A DNA stretch of 64,000 bases from Candidatus Rhodoblastus alkanivorans (GTDB lineage: Bacteria > Pseudomonadota > Alphaproteobacteria > Rhizobiales > Beijerinckiaceae): the NCBI RefSeq assembly GCF_022760755.1, contig NZ_JAIVFP010000001.1, positions 1,009,501 through 1,073,500 on the forward strand, written 5' to 3'. Numbering within the stretch: position 1 is the stretch's first letter; each line of letters begins with the position of its first letter. The position numbers and the translations under genes are program-made. Positions 1 to 8,879 of the stretch are shown here, piece by piece. The notes beneath the pieces are model-generated. The model was given only the letters and a program-made list of their open reading frames with translations. It was not told the DNA's origin and did no database searches.

Positions 1-1330
1 TCACACCATGAACGACGCGCAACCTTCCGCCAAGCTGGTTAGAATTAGCTAGATAGTTAGTGAATTGTTCGATATCCCATCCGATTTTGCCGACGAAGAC
101 TAGATTTGGGATGTTCTGTGCCTTGTTGGCGATCAGTTTCTCCCAAAGTCGAACTATGTACATGTGGTTTTTGCGAACCTCAATTGTTGAGACGGACAAG
201 ACGTAAGGCTCGGAAAGAATGTCCTTTACTTCTTCACTCAGAACATGGGACTCGTTGTCGGGCGAAGCCAGCTCTGTAGCAAGCACAACGGCCTGTACCG
301 GGATTTCGAAATTCATTCTTGTTCGCATGAAATTGCGAACGTCTTCCGCGACAAACTCGGAATTGGTGAGGACGCCGTTCGCCAAGGTGAGGACATCGAT
401 TAACGCGCGACGGAATGCCAGGGTTGCTGCTTCATGTACATATTCCGGATGGCTTATTTGTATGAGATCATGAATGAAAACGACGAAACCCACGCCACTT
501 TCGCGAAGGCGGCGCACCATGTCGAAATGAGCGTAAATCCAGAATGCGCCAGCAATCGTGAATATATCACCCGGTTTAGGCGCGACCAATTTTCTCGATG
601 CGTAAACGGCGTCGATGGCTTTATCAAGATTGGCACGACCTGCGCGTGCGCCATGTAGAGCATCGATCATTCCAAGAACAAGGCGTCGATTCACCGCAAA
701 AATGCGCATATTATCGTATTCTGGCACAACAGGCACAATTCTAATTGGACCATTGTTTTTAACATATTCATCAATATTTGAAATTAAATTAGCGACGACG
801 CGCTGTATTCCGCTCAAAGATGGATTTGTTTTTACATATTCCATCAAATCGGTCATATCAACAAAAATCGTTTTTGTTGCGCTTGGCAGGTATGTGCCTT
901 CTGCATCCGATAAATCCGCGCCGAGATCGATTAACTCCTGGAGCGCATCGCGATTTGATGAATTCAATTCGAAAGAGCGTTTGTAGGCGGTTATGGCCGC
1001 ATCGCGCTGACCCGCCAGTTTCTCCAAATGGCCAAGGTTGAGATGGACATCAAAATCGTCTGGCCTCAGGCGTATTGCTGTGCCGTATGCGGCGCGGGCC
1101 TCGCCAAATCTGTTTGCTTCCTTCAGAGCGTGGCCCAGTTGCACCCAGATTTCGAAATCTTCCGGCGCATTCGAAAGGTAAGATTGATAGTTCTCCGCTG
1201 CCTTGCTCCAATCGCCTTCGACACGCGCCCGATCTCCTGACGCGCGTAACTCGTTATTTCGGCGTGAGTCGATTGCCGAGTCGCTCGACTCGTTCGTTGA
1301 CTTATTCGTTTTGGACAACCACGCCTTCAT
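1..1330 (-). CDS. TPR-containing glycosyltransferase, group 1 (GT4-like), 3' end beyond window
   Basis: The minus strand reads open from an ATG at 1330 (AGAAGAG about 8 nt upstream) to the window edge, giving 443 codons with no stop, so the C-terminus is missing. After a Ser/Asn-rich leader, residues about 40-105 form TPR-like helical pairs (ENYQSYLSNAPEDFEIW, then ARAAYGTAIRLRPDDFDVHL). A glycosyltransferase body follows: a sugar-binding-like half containing VFIHDLIQISHPEYV, the serine-rich linker VLTNSEFVAEDV, then EPYVLSVSTIEVRKNHMYIV, which matches the region where GT4 enzymes begin their nucleotide-sugar-binding half. It resembles the GT at 3978-5303 (HDLLPLDHPEFF, VGTIEPRKNH). It probably adds a sugar to the surface polysaccharide exported by the operon at 7683-11746. 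The DNA is AT-richer than its neighbours, suggesting acquisition by transfer. Family is fairly sure; donor and acceptor are unknown. Confidence 0.8.
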   Translation of the reverse strand, partial: MKAWLSKTNKSTNESSDSAIDSRRNNELRASGDRARVEGDWSKAAENYQSYLSNAPEDFEIWVQLGHALKEANRFGEARAAYGTAIRLRPDDFDVHLNLGHLEKLAGQRDAAITAYKRSFELNSSNRDALQELIDLGADLSDAEGTYLPSATKTIFVDMTDLMEYVKTNPSLSGIQRVVANLISNIDEYVKNNGPIRIVPVVPEYDNMRIFAVNRRLVLGMIDALHGARAGRANLDKAIDAVYASRKLVAPKPGDIFTIAGAFWIYAHFDMVRRLRESGVGFVVFIHDLIQISHPEYVHEAATLAFRRALIDVLTLANGVLTNSEFVAEDVRNFMRTRMNFEIPVQAVVLATELASPDNESHVLSEEVKDILSEPYVLSVSTIEVRKNHMYIVRLWEKLIANKAQNIPNLVFVGKIGWDIEQFTNYLANSNQLGGRLRVVHGV

Positions 1331-1552
1331 CGGGGATTTCTCTTCTAAGCAATCGAATTCTCGGCGTTTACAATTTTTATGGTTCGACTACAAGATAATT
1401 TCGCCGATGGTACGGGCGGCCATTACTTCTTTGGGAGCAACGAGGTCGCTGGCCCAATCCGGTCTTCGTAACTGCCTCGGCAGCCAAATTGTTGGTTCGG
1501 TGGTCGACACTGGTATAAGGCGTTTTTAGTCACGCGCTCATGGAAATCAGGA

Positions 1553-2356
1553 ATGCTATCATTTGCGCAAAACTTCGAAGATGTCATGCTGGCGCGCGCC
1601 TTGCGTGGCGTCGAAAAGGGATTTTATGTCGATGTTGGCGCGTGGGACCCGATTGTCGATTCGGTTACGGCTTATTTCTATAACAGGGGTTGGCGCGGCG
1701 TAAATATTGAGCCCGCGCCTTTTTATGCACAGGCGCTGGCGCGCCAAAGGCCAGGCGACGTTAACCTTCCTGTCGCGATCGGCGCGGGCTCTGGCGAAAC
1801 TGAGCTTTTCGTCATGGAAGGATCGGGCTGCTCGACGAGCGATCCCGCAATCGCCGAACTGCCGGCGCTGGCCCGTTTTCCGAAAAGCCGCATTCGCGTC
1901 GAAACCTGGACATTGACGCAAGTTTTCGAAAGATATGCGCCTGCGGAAACGCATTTTTTGAAGGTCGATTGCGAAGGCGCGGAGACAGCGGTTTTCGCCG
2001 GTTTCGATCTCCAGCGATTCCGCCCCTGGATCATCGTCGTCGAGGCGACGCGGCCCCTGTCACAGATTCCGTCGCATCAGAACTGGGAGCCGCTGCTGCT
2101 TGGCTCCGCCTATCATTTCGCTTATTTCGATGGATTAAACCGATTTTACGTCGCGGACGAACATAGCGAGCTGGATGCGGCTCTGGCCACGCCGCCGAAC
2201 GTTTGGGACGAGATCGAATTGGCGAGGCACGCGCGTGCGATCGCGAAATTGCAGGCGCGAATCGCAGGTCTCGAAGCTCAGTTGAACGCCGGCGCGAGGT
2301 CCCGTCGAAACGAACAAAGCGAGGAAGGCGATAAGCCTGGCCACGAGGAGGGCTGA
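1553..2356 (+). CDS. FkbM family SAM-dependent methyltransferase
   Basis: The protein has 267 residues. It opens with SFAQNFEDVMLARAL and GFYVDVGAWDP, the FkbM-type motif I that holds S-adenosylmethionine, and carries THFLKVDCEGAE around residue 140, the second FkbM signature. FkbM enzymes O-methylate small molecules or sugars. Next to glycosyltransferases and a capsule exporter, the likely substrate is a sugar of the surface polysaccharide. The last 40 residues are a charged helix (AKLQARIAGLEAQL) ending in a low-complexity Glu/Arg tail. The gene starts a plus-strand pair with the GT4 gene downstream and diverges from the TPR glycosyltransferase at the left edge. The 220 bp before it carry no gene that I can see and should hold both promoters. 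Substrate is not known from sequence. Confidence 0.85.
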   Translation: MLSFAQNFEDVMLARALRGVEKGFYVDVGAWDPIVDSVTAYFYNRGWRGVNIEPAPFYAQALARQRPGDVNLPVAIGAGSGETELFVMEGSGCSTSDPAIAELPALARFPKSRIRVETWTLTQVFERYAPAETHFLKVDCEGAETAVFAGFDLQRFRPWIIVVEATRPLSQIPSHQNWEPLLLGSAYHFAYFDGLNRFYVADEHSELDAALATPPNVWDEIELARHARAIAKLQARIAGLEAQLNAGARSRRNEQSEEGDKPGHEEG

Positions 2357-2522
2357 ATTATTTCCAGTGGCAGGCGTAACCTGTCGCGTGAAACGCTGCA
2401 GGTCGTCATTCGAATGCTGCGGATTGTGGCCGACGCGCGCGTTGAACTTGCGCCCAGCATTGGTTCAAGCTAGGCAGGGCGCGACCGTTGTTGCGGCGAT
2501 ATTTTCCAGCCGAGCGCTTGTC

Positions 2523-3878
2523 GTGCAAACAAAAATCCTGTTCGAATTGTTCAACCTGACCCTCGCGCGCGGCACCGGGATCGCCACTTACGCCCGCAAT
2601 CTCTGCGCGCTCGCCAATCAGCTCGGCTTCGATGCCGAGGGTTTGCTGCATTCCAATCGGCCCATCGACCCGAAAGACCCGGTTCTCGCCGAAATCGCCT
2701 TTTTCGATGCGCGCAACCGCAGTCCCGATCCGGTTTACCTCTACACGACCATGATCTTGCGACGACTCATGGGTCTGCCGTTCGGCCTGCCGTCGTTGGA
2801 AATGCCCAAACGGAAGATCGTGACCCCGACCGCGGCGCAAGATCCGTTTCAGGGCCTGTCGCGCCTTCATGTCGCGACCCTGTTCATGGATGCGACGCGC
2901 TATCATTTCAAGCTTTACGGGCGATCCGCGAAGCTTCGGGTCAAGGCGCGGCCGGATATTTTTCACGCCACCCAGGCGATCCCGCTGCGGGTCGAGGGCG
3001 CCCGCAATATCTATACGATCCACGATGTCGTGCCGTTGAAACTGCCGCAATCGACCCTCGACGACAAGAAATTCTTCTTGAATATGGTCCGCCATCTCGG
3101 CGCGACGGCCGACCGGATCGTCACGGTTTCGGAAGCCTCGCGCCGCGATCTCATCGACATTTGCGGGATCGACCCGAACCGTGTCGTCAACACCTATCAA
3201 TCCGTGTCCTTCCCGGAAGAGCTGCTGGCGCAGACCTATGCCGAATCCGCCAATCTCGTGCGGCGCGCCTTCGGGCTGGAGGCCGACGATTATTATCTGT
3301 TTTTCGGCGCGCTGGAGCCGAAGAAGAATGTCGGCCGGCTGCTGGATTCCTATATCGTCAGCGGGACGAAGCGAAAGCTGGCGTTGGCCGGGGGGCTTGG
3401 CTGGGAATATCACGACGACCTCGCCAAGATCGAGGATCTGCGCTCCCACGCCCTGAAAATCGACGGCGCCCGGATCACGCCCGACGAGCAGATCAGACGT
3501 CTCAGCCATGTGCCGCTGTTTCAGCTGACCGCTCTGATCCGCTGCGCCCGCGCGGTGGTTTTTCCCTCGCTTTACGAGGGCTTCGGCCTCCCGGTGCTGG
3601 AAGCCATGCTGCTCGGCGCGCCGGTGCTGACCTCGAACGGCTCGTCGCTGCCGGAAGTCGCTGGAGACGCGGCTCTGCTGGTCGATCCCACCGATGTGCG
3701 CGGCATCGCCGGCGCGCTGCGCAGGCTCGACGAGGATGACGCGCTCTGCGCCGATCTGCGCCAGCGCGGTTACGCCCAGGCGGCGAAATTCTCGCCCGAG
3801 GCGCATAAGGAGCGGCTCGCCCGGGTCTATGACGAGGCTTTGGCCGGCCCGCCGAGGCAAAACGCCAGAGCGGCGTGA
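2523..3878 (+). CDS. Glycosyltransferase family 4 (group 1)
   Basis: This is a 451-residue GT-B fold enzyme that transfers a sugar from an activated donor to a growing glycan on the cytoplasmic side. The protein proper begins TKILFELFNLTLARGTGIATYARN, the glycine-rich N-terminal loop of GT4 enzymes. The middle carries IYTIHDVVPLKLP and the linker VTVSEASRRDL. The second half has YYLFFGALEPKKNVGRLL and the catalytic EX7E-type segment VVFPSLYEGFGLPVLEAM. The frame stays open back to a GTG at 2367, but the family N-terminus fits a GTG at 2523, which I prefer; no clear ribosome site supports either. It follows the FkbM gene and converges with the minus-strand GT gene across a strong palindrome. 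Linkage specificity cannot be read from sequence. Confidence 0.85.
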   Translation: MQTKILFELFNLTLARGTGIATYARNLCALANQLGFDAEGLLHSNRPIDPKDPVLAEIAFFDARNRSPDPVYLYTTMILRRLMGLPFGLPSLEMPKRKIVTPTAAQDPFQGLSRLHVATLFMDATRYHFKLYGRSAKLRVKARPDIFHATQAIPLRVEGARNIYTIHDVVPLKLPQSTLDDKKFFLNMVRHLGATADRIVTVSEASRRDLIDICGIDPNRVVNTYQSVSFPEELLAQTYAESANLVRRAFGLEADDYYLFFGALEPKKNVGRLLDSYIVSGTKRKLALAGGLGWEYHDDLAKIEDLRSHALKIDGARITPDEQIRRLSHVPLFQLTALIRCARAVVFPSLYEGFGLPVLEAMLLGAPVLTSNGSSLPEVAGDAALLVDPTDVRGIAGALRRLDEDDALCADLRQRGYAQAAKFSPEAHKERLARVYDEALAGPPRQNARAA

Positions 3879-3931
3879 ACAAAAGTCGATGCTTGTTTTT
3901 CGTAAAAACGCTGCGAAAACAAACGAATCGA

Positions 3932-3967
3932 GAGCGGATTGCGATTCGGCAGAATCGCAATCCGCTC
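3932..3967. terminator. Perfect 16-bp hairpin between convergent genes
   Basis: GAGCGGATTGCGATTC at 3932-3947 is repeated as its exact reverse complement at 3952-3967, with a 4-nt GGCA loop. It sits in the 99-bp gap between two convergent glycosyltransferase genes, where a bidirectional terminator is expected. There is no clean T-run on either side, so it may act as an RNA-stabilising or Rho-linked hairpin, or be a copy of a dispersed palindrome. Confidence 0.55.
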
Positions 3968-3977
3968 CAGGCGGCGC

Positions 3978-5303
3978 TCACAGGGCAGCGATGAAATTGT
4001 CGATGGCGGCGAAATAATCCGCTTCGGTCGGCGCCGTGCAACCGGCGGCGGCGCGCAGCGCCTCCCGGCGGCGCGGAAAATCCGGTTTGGCGAAATCCAA
4101 GATCGCATTTTTCCAGCCGAGCCCGTCGATCGGCGACAGGTAGGTCGCGGATGCGCCGGCGGTTTCGTGAAAAATCGCGATGTCGGAGGCGATGAGCGGC
4201 GCGCCGAGATTCAGCGCCTCGACGACCGGTAGCCCATAGCCCTCGGCATAGCTCGGCATCAGCACGGCGCGGGCGTTCGCCACCAGCCGGCGCAAAGCGC
4301 GGCGCGGCAGGCCGCTGACCCTCTGCACCGTGCGGCGCAGCGCAGGACAGCGATCCAGCATGCGCAGGACATGTTCGTGATCCCAGCCGTCGACGCCGAC
4401 CAGAACCAGTTTCGGCGCTTCGGGGCCGAGCTCTTTCCAGATATTCAGGATGAGCTGGTGGTTCTTGCGCGGTTCGATCGTCCCGACCATGACGAAATAG
4501 GGGGCCTCGGCCAAAAGCGGATCGTCATCCTCGCGGTCGCGCCTGGCGCCGAGCGGCGACGGGAGGTGACGGACGATCATCGGCGGCGCAGGCTTGCGGC
4601 GGCGTTCATATTCCTCGGCGAGCCGGTCGCGGACGACGGCGGAGGTTGTGATGACCGCTTTCGCGTGCCGGACGATCGTCTGGACGCGGCGATCGAAACG
4701 CTGCCAATAGCCGGCGCGGAAGAATTCCGGATGGTCGAGCGGCAGAAGATCGTGGACGACGAAAAGCGGGGTGACGTCGGGACGGCGGGCGAGCCAGTCG
4801 AAGAAGCGATGATATTCGAACCCTGCCTGGGCAACATTGAGATAAATCGCGCCTTCGGGGACGGATGCGCCAAAATCGTCAATAAGACGCAGGAATAATT
4901 GGTCGGCGAGGGCGCGCGGCCCCTCGTCGACGCTGCGGCAGATCAATTCGCCGGGCAATTGCCGTTGCCCGGAGGGATCGGCGATCCAGGCGCGAAGATC
5001 GTTCCATGTCGCGTCGTCCGGCAGTGCGTCGTCCTCGCCGACCTTGCGGTGGAAACGCGCCACGAGCCGGCGCAGCCTCGCCGGGCTCCAGAGATGCGGC
5101 TCGCGCAGCCCGTAATGCAGGCCGCCGGCCAGCCCTTTATCCTCCGCATAGCGGCGGGCGTAAAGCAGATCGACGCGATCCATGCCGGTGAGGGCGCGGC
5201 GGTTCAGCCGCGCCACCAGATGAGTTGCGTCATAGACCAGCGGACGGCGCGGACCCGCCGCCGGCGTCAGGCCCGCGCTTTGCGTACGATCAGGCCGAAG
5301 CAT
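3978..5303 (-). CDS. Glycosyltransferase family 4 (group 1)
   Basis: The 441-residue protein has GT4 features: PLVYDATHLVARLNRRALTG near the N-terminus, LFVVHDLLPLDHPEFF in the middle, the linker AVITTSAVVRDRL, then FVMVGTIEPRKNHQLIL and the catalytic region AVLMPSYAEGYGLPVVEALN. It lacks the usual N-terminal GGxxRY-type loop, like other capsule GTs that begin with a DxT segment. The ATG at 5303 lies inside the end of the upstream methyltransferase gene (37-bp overlap), so the two are translationally coupled. It probably builds the polysaccharide exported by the nearby Kps-type system. It is related to the partial TPR glycosyltransferase at the left edge. Sugar specificity is unknown. Confidence 0.85.
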   Translation of the reverse strand: MLRPDRTQSAGLTPAAGPRRPLVYDATHLVARLNRRALTGMDRVDLLYARRYAEDKGLAGGLHYGLREPHLWSPARLRRLVARFHRKVGEDDALPDDATWNDLRAWIADPSGQRQLPGELICRSVDEGPRALADQLFLRLIDDFGASVPEGAIYLNVAQAGFEYHRFFDWLARRPDVTPLFVVHDLLPLDHPEFFRAGYWQRFDRRVQTIVRHAKAVITTSAVVRDRLAEEYERRRKPAPPMIVRHLPSPLGARRDREDDDPLLAEAPYFVMVGTIEPRKNHQLILNIWKELGPEAPKLVLVGVDGWDHEHVLRMLDRCPALRRTVQRVSGLPRRALRRLVANARAVLMPSYAEGYGLPVVEALNLGAPLIASDIAIFHETAGASATYLSPIDGLGWKNAILDFAKPDFPRRREALRAAAGCTAPTEADYFAAIDNFIAAL

Positions 5304-6331
5304 GTGGAGGCGAAGCCGTCGATGGATAGCTTGATATGGGTGCTGTCGTGCTGCGCCCGCATGGTTTCGAGCTTGCCGCTCGGATCGCCAGGATAGGGCG
5401 GCACGTCGATGAAACGGTCGAGCGGCTTTTCGCCAATGTCGAAATCGAGCGGCGCGACCTCATGGCCGTCCGCCCGCAGCCGCTCGGCCAGGGCTTCGAA
5501 ATGGCGCCGCTGTGGCAGAACGGTCGGCCAATTGTCGAGCGTACGGCCATTGTCGAGGAAATTGAACTCGGTGGTATGAATGGCGACGCCGCCGGGTTTC
5601 AGCGTGCGCAGCGAATTGACGACGAAATCCATGCCCTTTTCGATCGAGCCCAGATGTTCCAGCGCGCAGATCGACCAGCAGAAGTCATGGCCGGCGAGAT
5701 CATCGGGAAGGGCGTTCATATCGACAGAGCGGTGCGAAACCAGCGCGTCGAAAGCCTCGCGCGGGACGAGATAATCCTTGTAGGCCTGTTCGAGCGAGGA
5801 GAGATGCTGTCCGGTGTCGCGCCAGCCGGCGGCGGCGGCTTCCTCGCTCTGCAGATCGGTCACGGTCGCCTGAACGCCCCGGGAGGCGAGATAGCTCGCG
5901 ATCGGCTCCTCGCCGCAGCCGAAGCCGAGGCCGCGCCGGCCGGGGGCGAGCTGGCCGCTTTCCGCCAGGGCCTGAAGCAGGAAGCAAAATTCCCAGATCT
6001 TGCGGTGGAACACCACCGGAATGCGCAGCTGGGCGCACCAATGGGCGCACCAGTCGCTTTCGAGATCGGCTTGCGTGCTCGGCTTGCAGGCCAGCCCGAC
6101 GGGACGATAGGCGGCGTCCTGGCGCGGCGGCAGTTCCGCCGCGAGCCGCCGGGCCAGTTCGAAACCGAAATATTTGATGTTGAGCGCAAGAATATCGATG
6201 TCGCGCAGCCGCAAAGCCAGAGCCGACAGGTTCGGCCGCGACTGGTCGTCCACATTGGCCACGTTGCGGCGCAGGGCGTCGTCCAGCCAGGCCGGATCGA
6301 GAGGCGGAGGAGTGCTGGATATATTCGACAT
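5267..6331 (-). CDS. Class I SAM-dependent methyltransferase
   Basis: The 354-residue protein has a Rossmann methyltransferase core in its second half: motif I RRGLGFGCGEEPIASYLA, the acidic strand ATVTDLQSEE, and motif IV-like DFCWSICALEHLGS, followed by LRTLKPGGVAIHTTEFNF. The N-terminal 110 residues (DIDILALNIKYFGFELARRLA) have no motif I recognise and may bind the acceptor. It is encoded just before, and overlapping, a GT4 gene in a minus-strand unit, so a sugar or lipid-linked glycan is the likely target. The ATG at 6331 is the only good start. Precise substrate is not predictable. Confidence 0.8.
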   Translation of the reverse strand: MSNISSTPPPLDPAWLDDALRRNVANVDDQSRPNLSALALRLRDIDILALNIKYFGFELARRLAAELPPRQDAAYRPVGLACKPSTQADLESDWCAHWCAQLRIPVVFHRKIWEFCFLLQALAESGQLAPGRRGLGFGCGEEPIASYLASRGVQATVTDLQSEEAAAAGWRDTGQHLSSLEQAYKDYLVPREAFDALVSHRSVDMNALPDDLAGHDFCWSICALEHLGSIEKGMDFVVNSLRTLKPGGVAIHTTEFNFLDNGRTLDNWPTVLPQRRHFEALAERLRADGHEVAPLDFDIGEKPLDRFIDVPPYPGDPSGKLETMRAQHDSTHIKLSIDGFASTCFGLIVRKARA

Positions 6332-6425
6332 GCGGCTCGCAAAGGCGTCGATGAATGGAAGAATCGAATTGGGTGAAGGAGCGCCGCCAATTTAGCGGCG
6401 CGGCGCCGGCGCCGCTACAATTAAA

Positions 6426-7490
6426 TCACAGGCTTGGCGCTCGGATTCCGCCTCGTTCTTCCCTTCGATCGATCTGAACATGTTTCAGCGCGAGTCGGCC
6501 CTCGATGCAGCCGGTCAGGACCTGTATGCGGATTTCGACCGGCGCCAGCGGATTGGTCACCTCGAAATCGAGGTGGAAGGCAAAAAGTCCTGCGGGAGGA
6601 AGCTTGGCGGTGATCGCCGTCAATATCGCCTCGGAGAAAATATCGGCGCCGAGGCGATTGTCGGAATGGCAATGCTCCGTCTCGATTTCCACCGTCATGC
6701 GCCATTTGCCTTCCGGCAGGTGAAGATAGGGGCCGCAGACGATGAATCGGGCCGGTCCCAGAAGCTCGATCGGCCCCTCCAGAAAGGCGCCCGGCTCATC
6801 CCATTTGAGGAAAAGAGACGTCGGCCAGACGAATTGCGAGACGGTCCGGCCGGCGGTCAAGGGTGCGTAGCGGTCGCTGAGAACCTTGAGCGCCGCGCGC
6901 TGCGAAGGTGAAAGACGCAACGGCTCCGCCAGATCGCTGCCATGGGGGAAATGGCGTTCGACATAATCTTTCAAAGTGTCGATGTCGCTTCCCTCCGGCG
7001 CGAGAGCCGTCATGATCGATGCGATCTGGGCGTCGGAAAAGGCGGCGCCGTAGAACTGGCAGAGGCTTTCGACAAAGGCGCCGAGGTTGCGGGAAAGATC
7101 GGACGGCGATATGCGCAACACACGCGGCGTGCTGGTCAGGGCGGCGAGGGCGCAGACGACCTGGGTGGCGAAACGCGCCGCCGGCGCAAATTCCATCCCA
7201 CGGGAGCGCATCACATAGGAAACGATGTGGGCGAAATCCTCGACCACCAGCGCGATCGGGGAGCGCACATTGGACACCAGTTCGCTGATCTTCTTGTGCG
7301 GGCAATCGGAAAACAGGATGACGCATTTCTTTTGCTGGTTTTCGGCGCTGAACCATTTCTCGCGCAATTCCTCGAGAAACATGGCTTGAATGAAAACGTG
7401 CTCGCCGAACAGTTCATCTCCCATGCTTCGCAAGATATTTGCGGTCGCATAGGACAGCGATGACGGCGAGCCGAAGGAAACGATCAGCAT
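6426..7490 (-). CDS. Hypothetical protein of the capsule locus
   Basis: I do not recognise this 354-residue protein. It begins LIVSFGSPSSLSYATANIL, a strand-loop-helix reminiscent of a nucleotide-binding start but without a Walker lysine. The central part is helical (SRNLGAFVESLCQFYGAAFS). The last 120 residues look like a beta-rich domain: ARFIVCGPYLHLPEGKWRMT, MTVEIETEHCHSDNRLG and FAFHLDFEVTNPLAPVEIRI, as in carbohydrate-binding beta-sandwich folds. No signal peptide or membrane helix is seen. It is the first gene of a minus-strand unit with a methyltransferase and a GT, divergent from kpsE. I prefer the ATG at 7490; the frame extends to a GTG at 7541. A role in assembling or modifying the polysaccharide is inferred from position only. 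Confidence 0.75.
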   Translation of the reverse strand: MLIVSFGSPSSLSYATANILRSMGDELFGEHVFIQAMFLEELREKWFSAENQQKKCVILFSDCPHKKISELVSNVRSPIALVVEDFAHIVSYVMRSRGMEFAPAARFATQVVCALAALTSTPRVLRISPSDLSRNLGAFVESLCQFYGAAFSDAQIASIMTALAPEGSDIDTLKDYVERHFPHGSDLAEPLRLSPSQRAALKVLSDRYAPLTAGRTVSQFVWPTSLFLKWDEPGAFLEGPIELLGPARFIVCGPYLHLPEGKWRMTVEIETEHCHSDNRLGADIFSEAILTAITAKLPPAGLFAFHLDFEVTNPLAPVEIRIQVLTGCIEGRLALKHVQIDRREERGGIRAPSL

Positions 7491-7682
7491 GACGGGCCCA
7501 ATACAGGATTTCCGGATTGTGGATTGAGGGCGCCGAAACACAATATCGTCGGCCAGGATTGCGTCATCTCTTGAGGGGCGCTAAATTTTCGACATGGTTT
7601 TTGCGTAGTTGGCGGCTGCACGTCTGATTTGGAAACGGCGAAATTTCGCGGCGATCGCCGCAAAGTCGCATGAAAGCGCGCA

Positions 7683-8879
7683 ATGGGCAATATTTTGAAA
7701 CCGAAGGCCGCGACGGGATTGACGATCCAGCTTGACGGCTCCCTGGCGCAGCGCGCCGCGGGCGCCGCTCTGAAATGGGCGCCAGCGAGCCGACGTTCCC
7801 GGCTCTATATCCTTGCGGTCATGCTCCCCACCCTGTGGGCGATGCTTTATTACGGACTGATCGCGTCCAAACGTTATGTTTCCGAGGCGCAATTCGTCGT
7901 GCGCAGCGTCTCCAGCCAGCGGCTGAGCGGCCTGCAGATGTTCTTTCGTTCCTTCGGTCTGTCGCCGGCCGCCGACGACGCCAATGCCGTCGAGAGCTAT
8001 TTGCAGTCGCGCGACGCCGTGCGCGCGCTGGCCGGCAAGTTGCCGCTGCGAGAGATGTTCGGCCGCAAGGAAGCCGACGTATTCGCGCGCTTTCCCCATT
8101 TTTATCTTTGGCCGCGCAATTCGTTCGAACGGCTTTACGACTATTACCTCGAACGGGTGACCGTCGTGCGCGATCCGACCACCGGAATCACGGATTTGCG
8201 CGTCATCGCCTTCGACCCCCGCGACGCGCAGGAAATCGCCCAGGAATTGTTGCAACTGGCCGAGGCCATGGTCAACCGCATGAACGCCCGCGCCGAGAAG
8301 GATGCGGTGAAATCCTCGCTTGATGATCTCGCCATGGCCAACGCGCGGCTGGCGGCGTCGCAAAAGAGCCTGGCCGCCTATCGCAAAGAGGCGCAATTCC
8401 TCGACCCCGCCTCGACCTCCGCCTCCATCCTCGAGACGATCACCAGTCTCTCGAGCGATCTCGCCTCCGCGACGGCGCTTGCGGAGGAGATGAAAAAGAC
8501 CTCGCCAGCCAATCCCGCGATTTTCTCGATGTCGCAGAAAATCAATTCGCTTCGGGACGCCATCGACGCCGAACGGCAAAAAATCGCCGGCGGCGACCGC
8601 GCCGTTGCGGCCAAGCTTGCCCGCTACGAACAATTGCTGCTCGATGAGAAGCTTGCCGAAACCGGGGTGGAGGCCGCGAATGTTTCGCTGGAAGTCGCGC
8701 GGCAGGACGCCCGCAAGCAGTCGATCTATGTCGAGGAGGTGGTCGAACCCAATCTTGCCGACGAATCGACCGAACCGCAACGATTGCGCATGATCGCCAC
8801 GGTCTTCGTATTGTCCTTCGCCATTTTCGGCGTGATCTGGCTGCTGGTCGCCGGAACCAAGGAACATGTCGTCAGATGA
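7683..8879 (+). CDS. kpsE: Capsule polysaccharide export inner-membrane protein, KpsE/CtrB type (first copy)
   Basis: The 398-residue protein has the polysaccharide co-polymerase (PCP-3) layout: an N-terminal membrane helix at about 42-62 (LYILAVMLPTLWAMLYYGLI), the conserved ASKRYVSEAQFVVRSV right after it, a long periplasmic coiled-coil section, the conserved VVEPNLADESTEPQRL, and a C-terminal membrane helix (VFVLSFAIFGVIWLLVA). KpsE-type proteins link the ABC exporter to the outer-membrane channel. The ATG at 7683 starts a four-gene operon; its stop overlaps the kpsM start (ATGA). A second, diverged copy follows kpsM. No outer-membrane channel gene (KpsD/Wza) is present in the window. Confidence 0.85.
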   Translation: MGNILKPKAATGLTIQLDGSLAQRAAGAALKWAPASRRSRLYILAVMLPTLWAMLYYGLIASKRYVSEAQFVVRSVSSQRLSGLQMFFRSFGLSPAADDANAVESYLQSRDAVRALAGKLPLREMFGRKEADVFARFPHFYLWPRNSFERLYDYYLERVTVVRDPTTGITDLRVIAFDPRDAQEIAQELLQLAEAMVNRMNARAEKDAVKSSLDDLAMANARLAASQKSLAAYRKEAQFLDPASTSASILETITSLSSDLASATALAEEMKKTSPANPAIFSMSQKINSLRDAIDAERQKIAGGDRAVAAKLARYEQLLLDEKLAETGVEAANVSLEVARQDARKQSIYVEEVVEPNLADESTEPQRLRMIATVFVLSFAIFGVIWLLVAGTKEHVVR

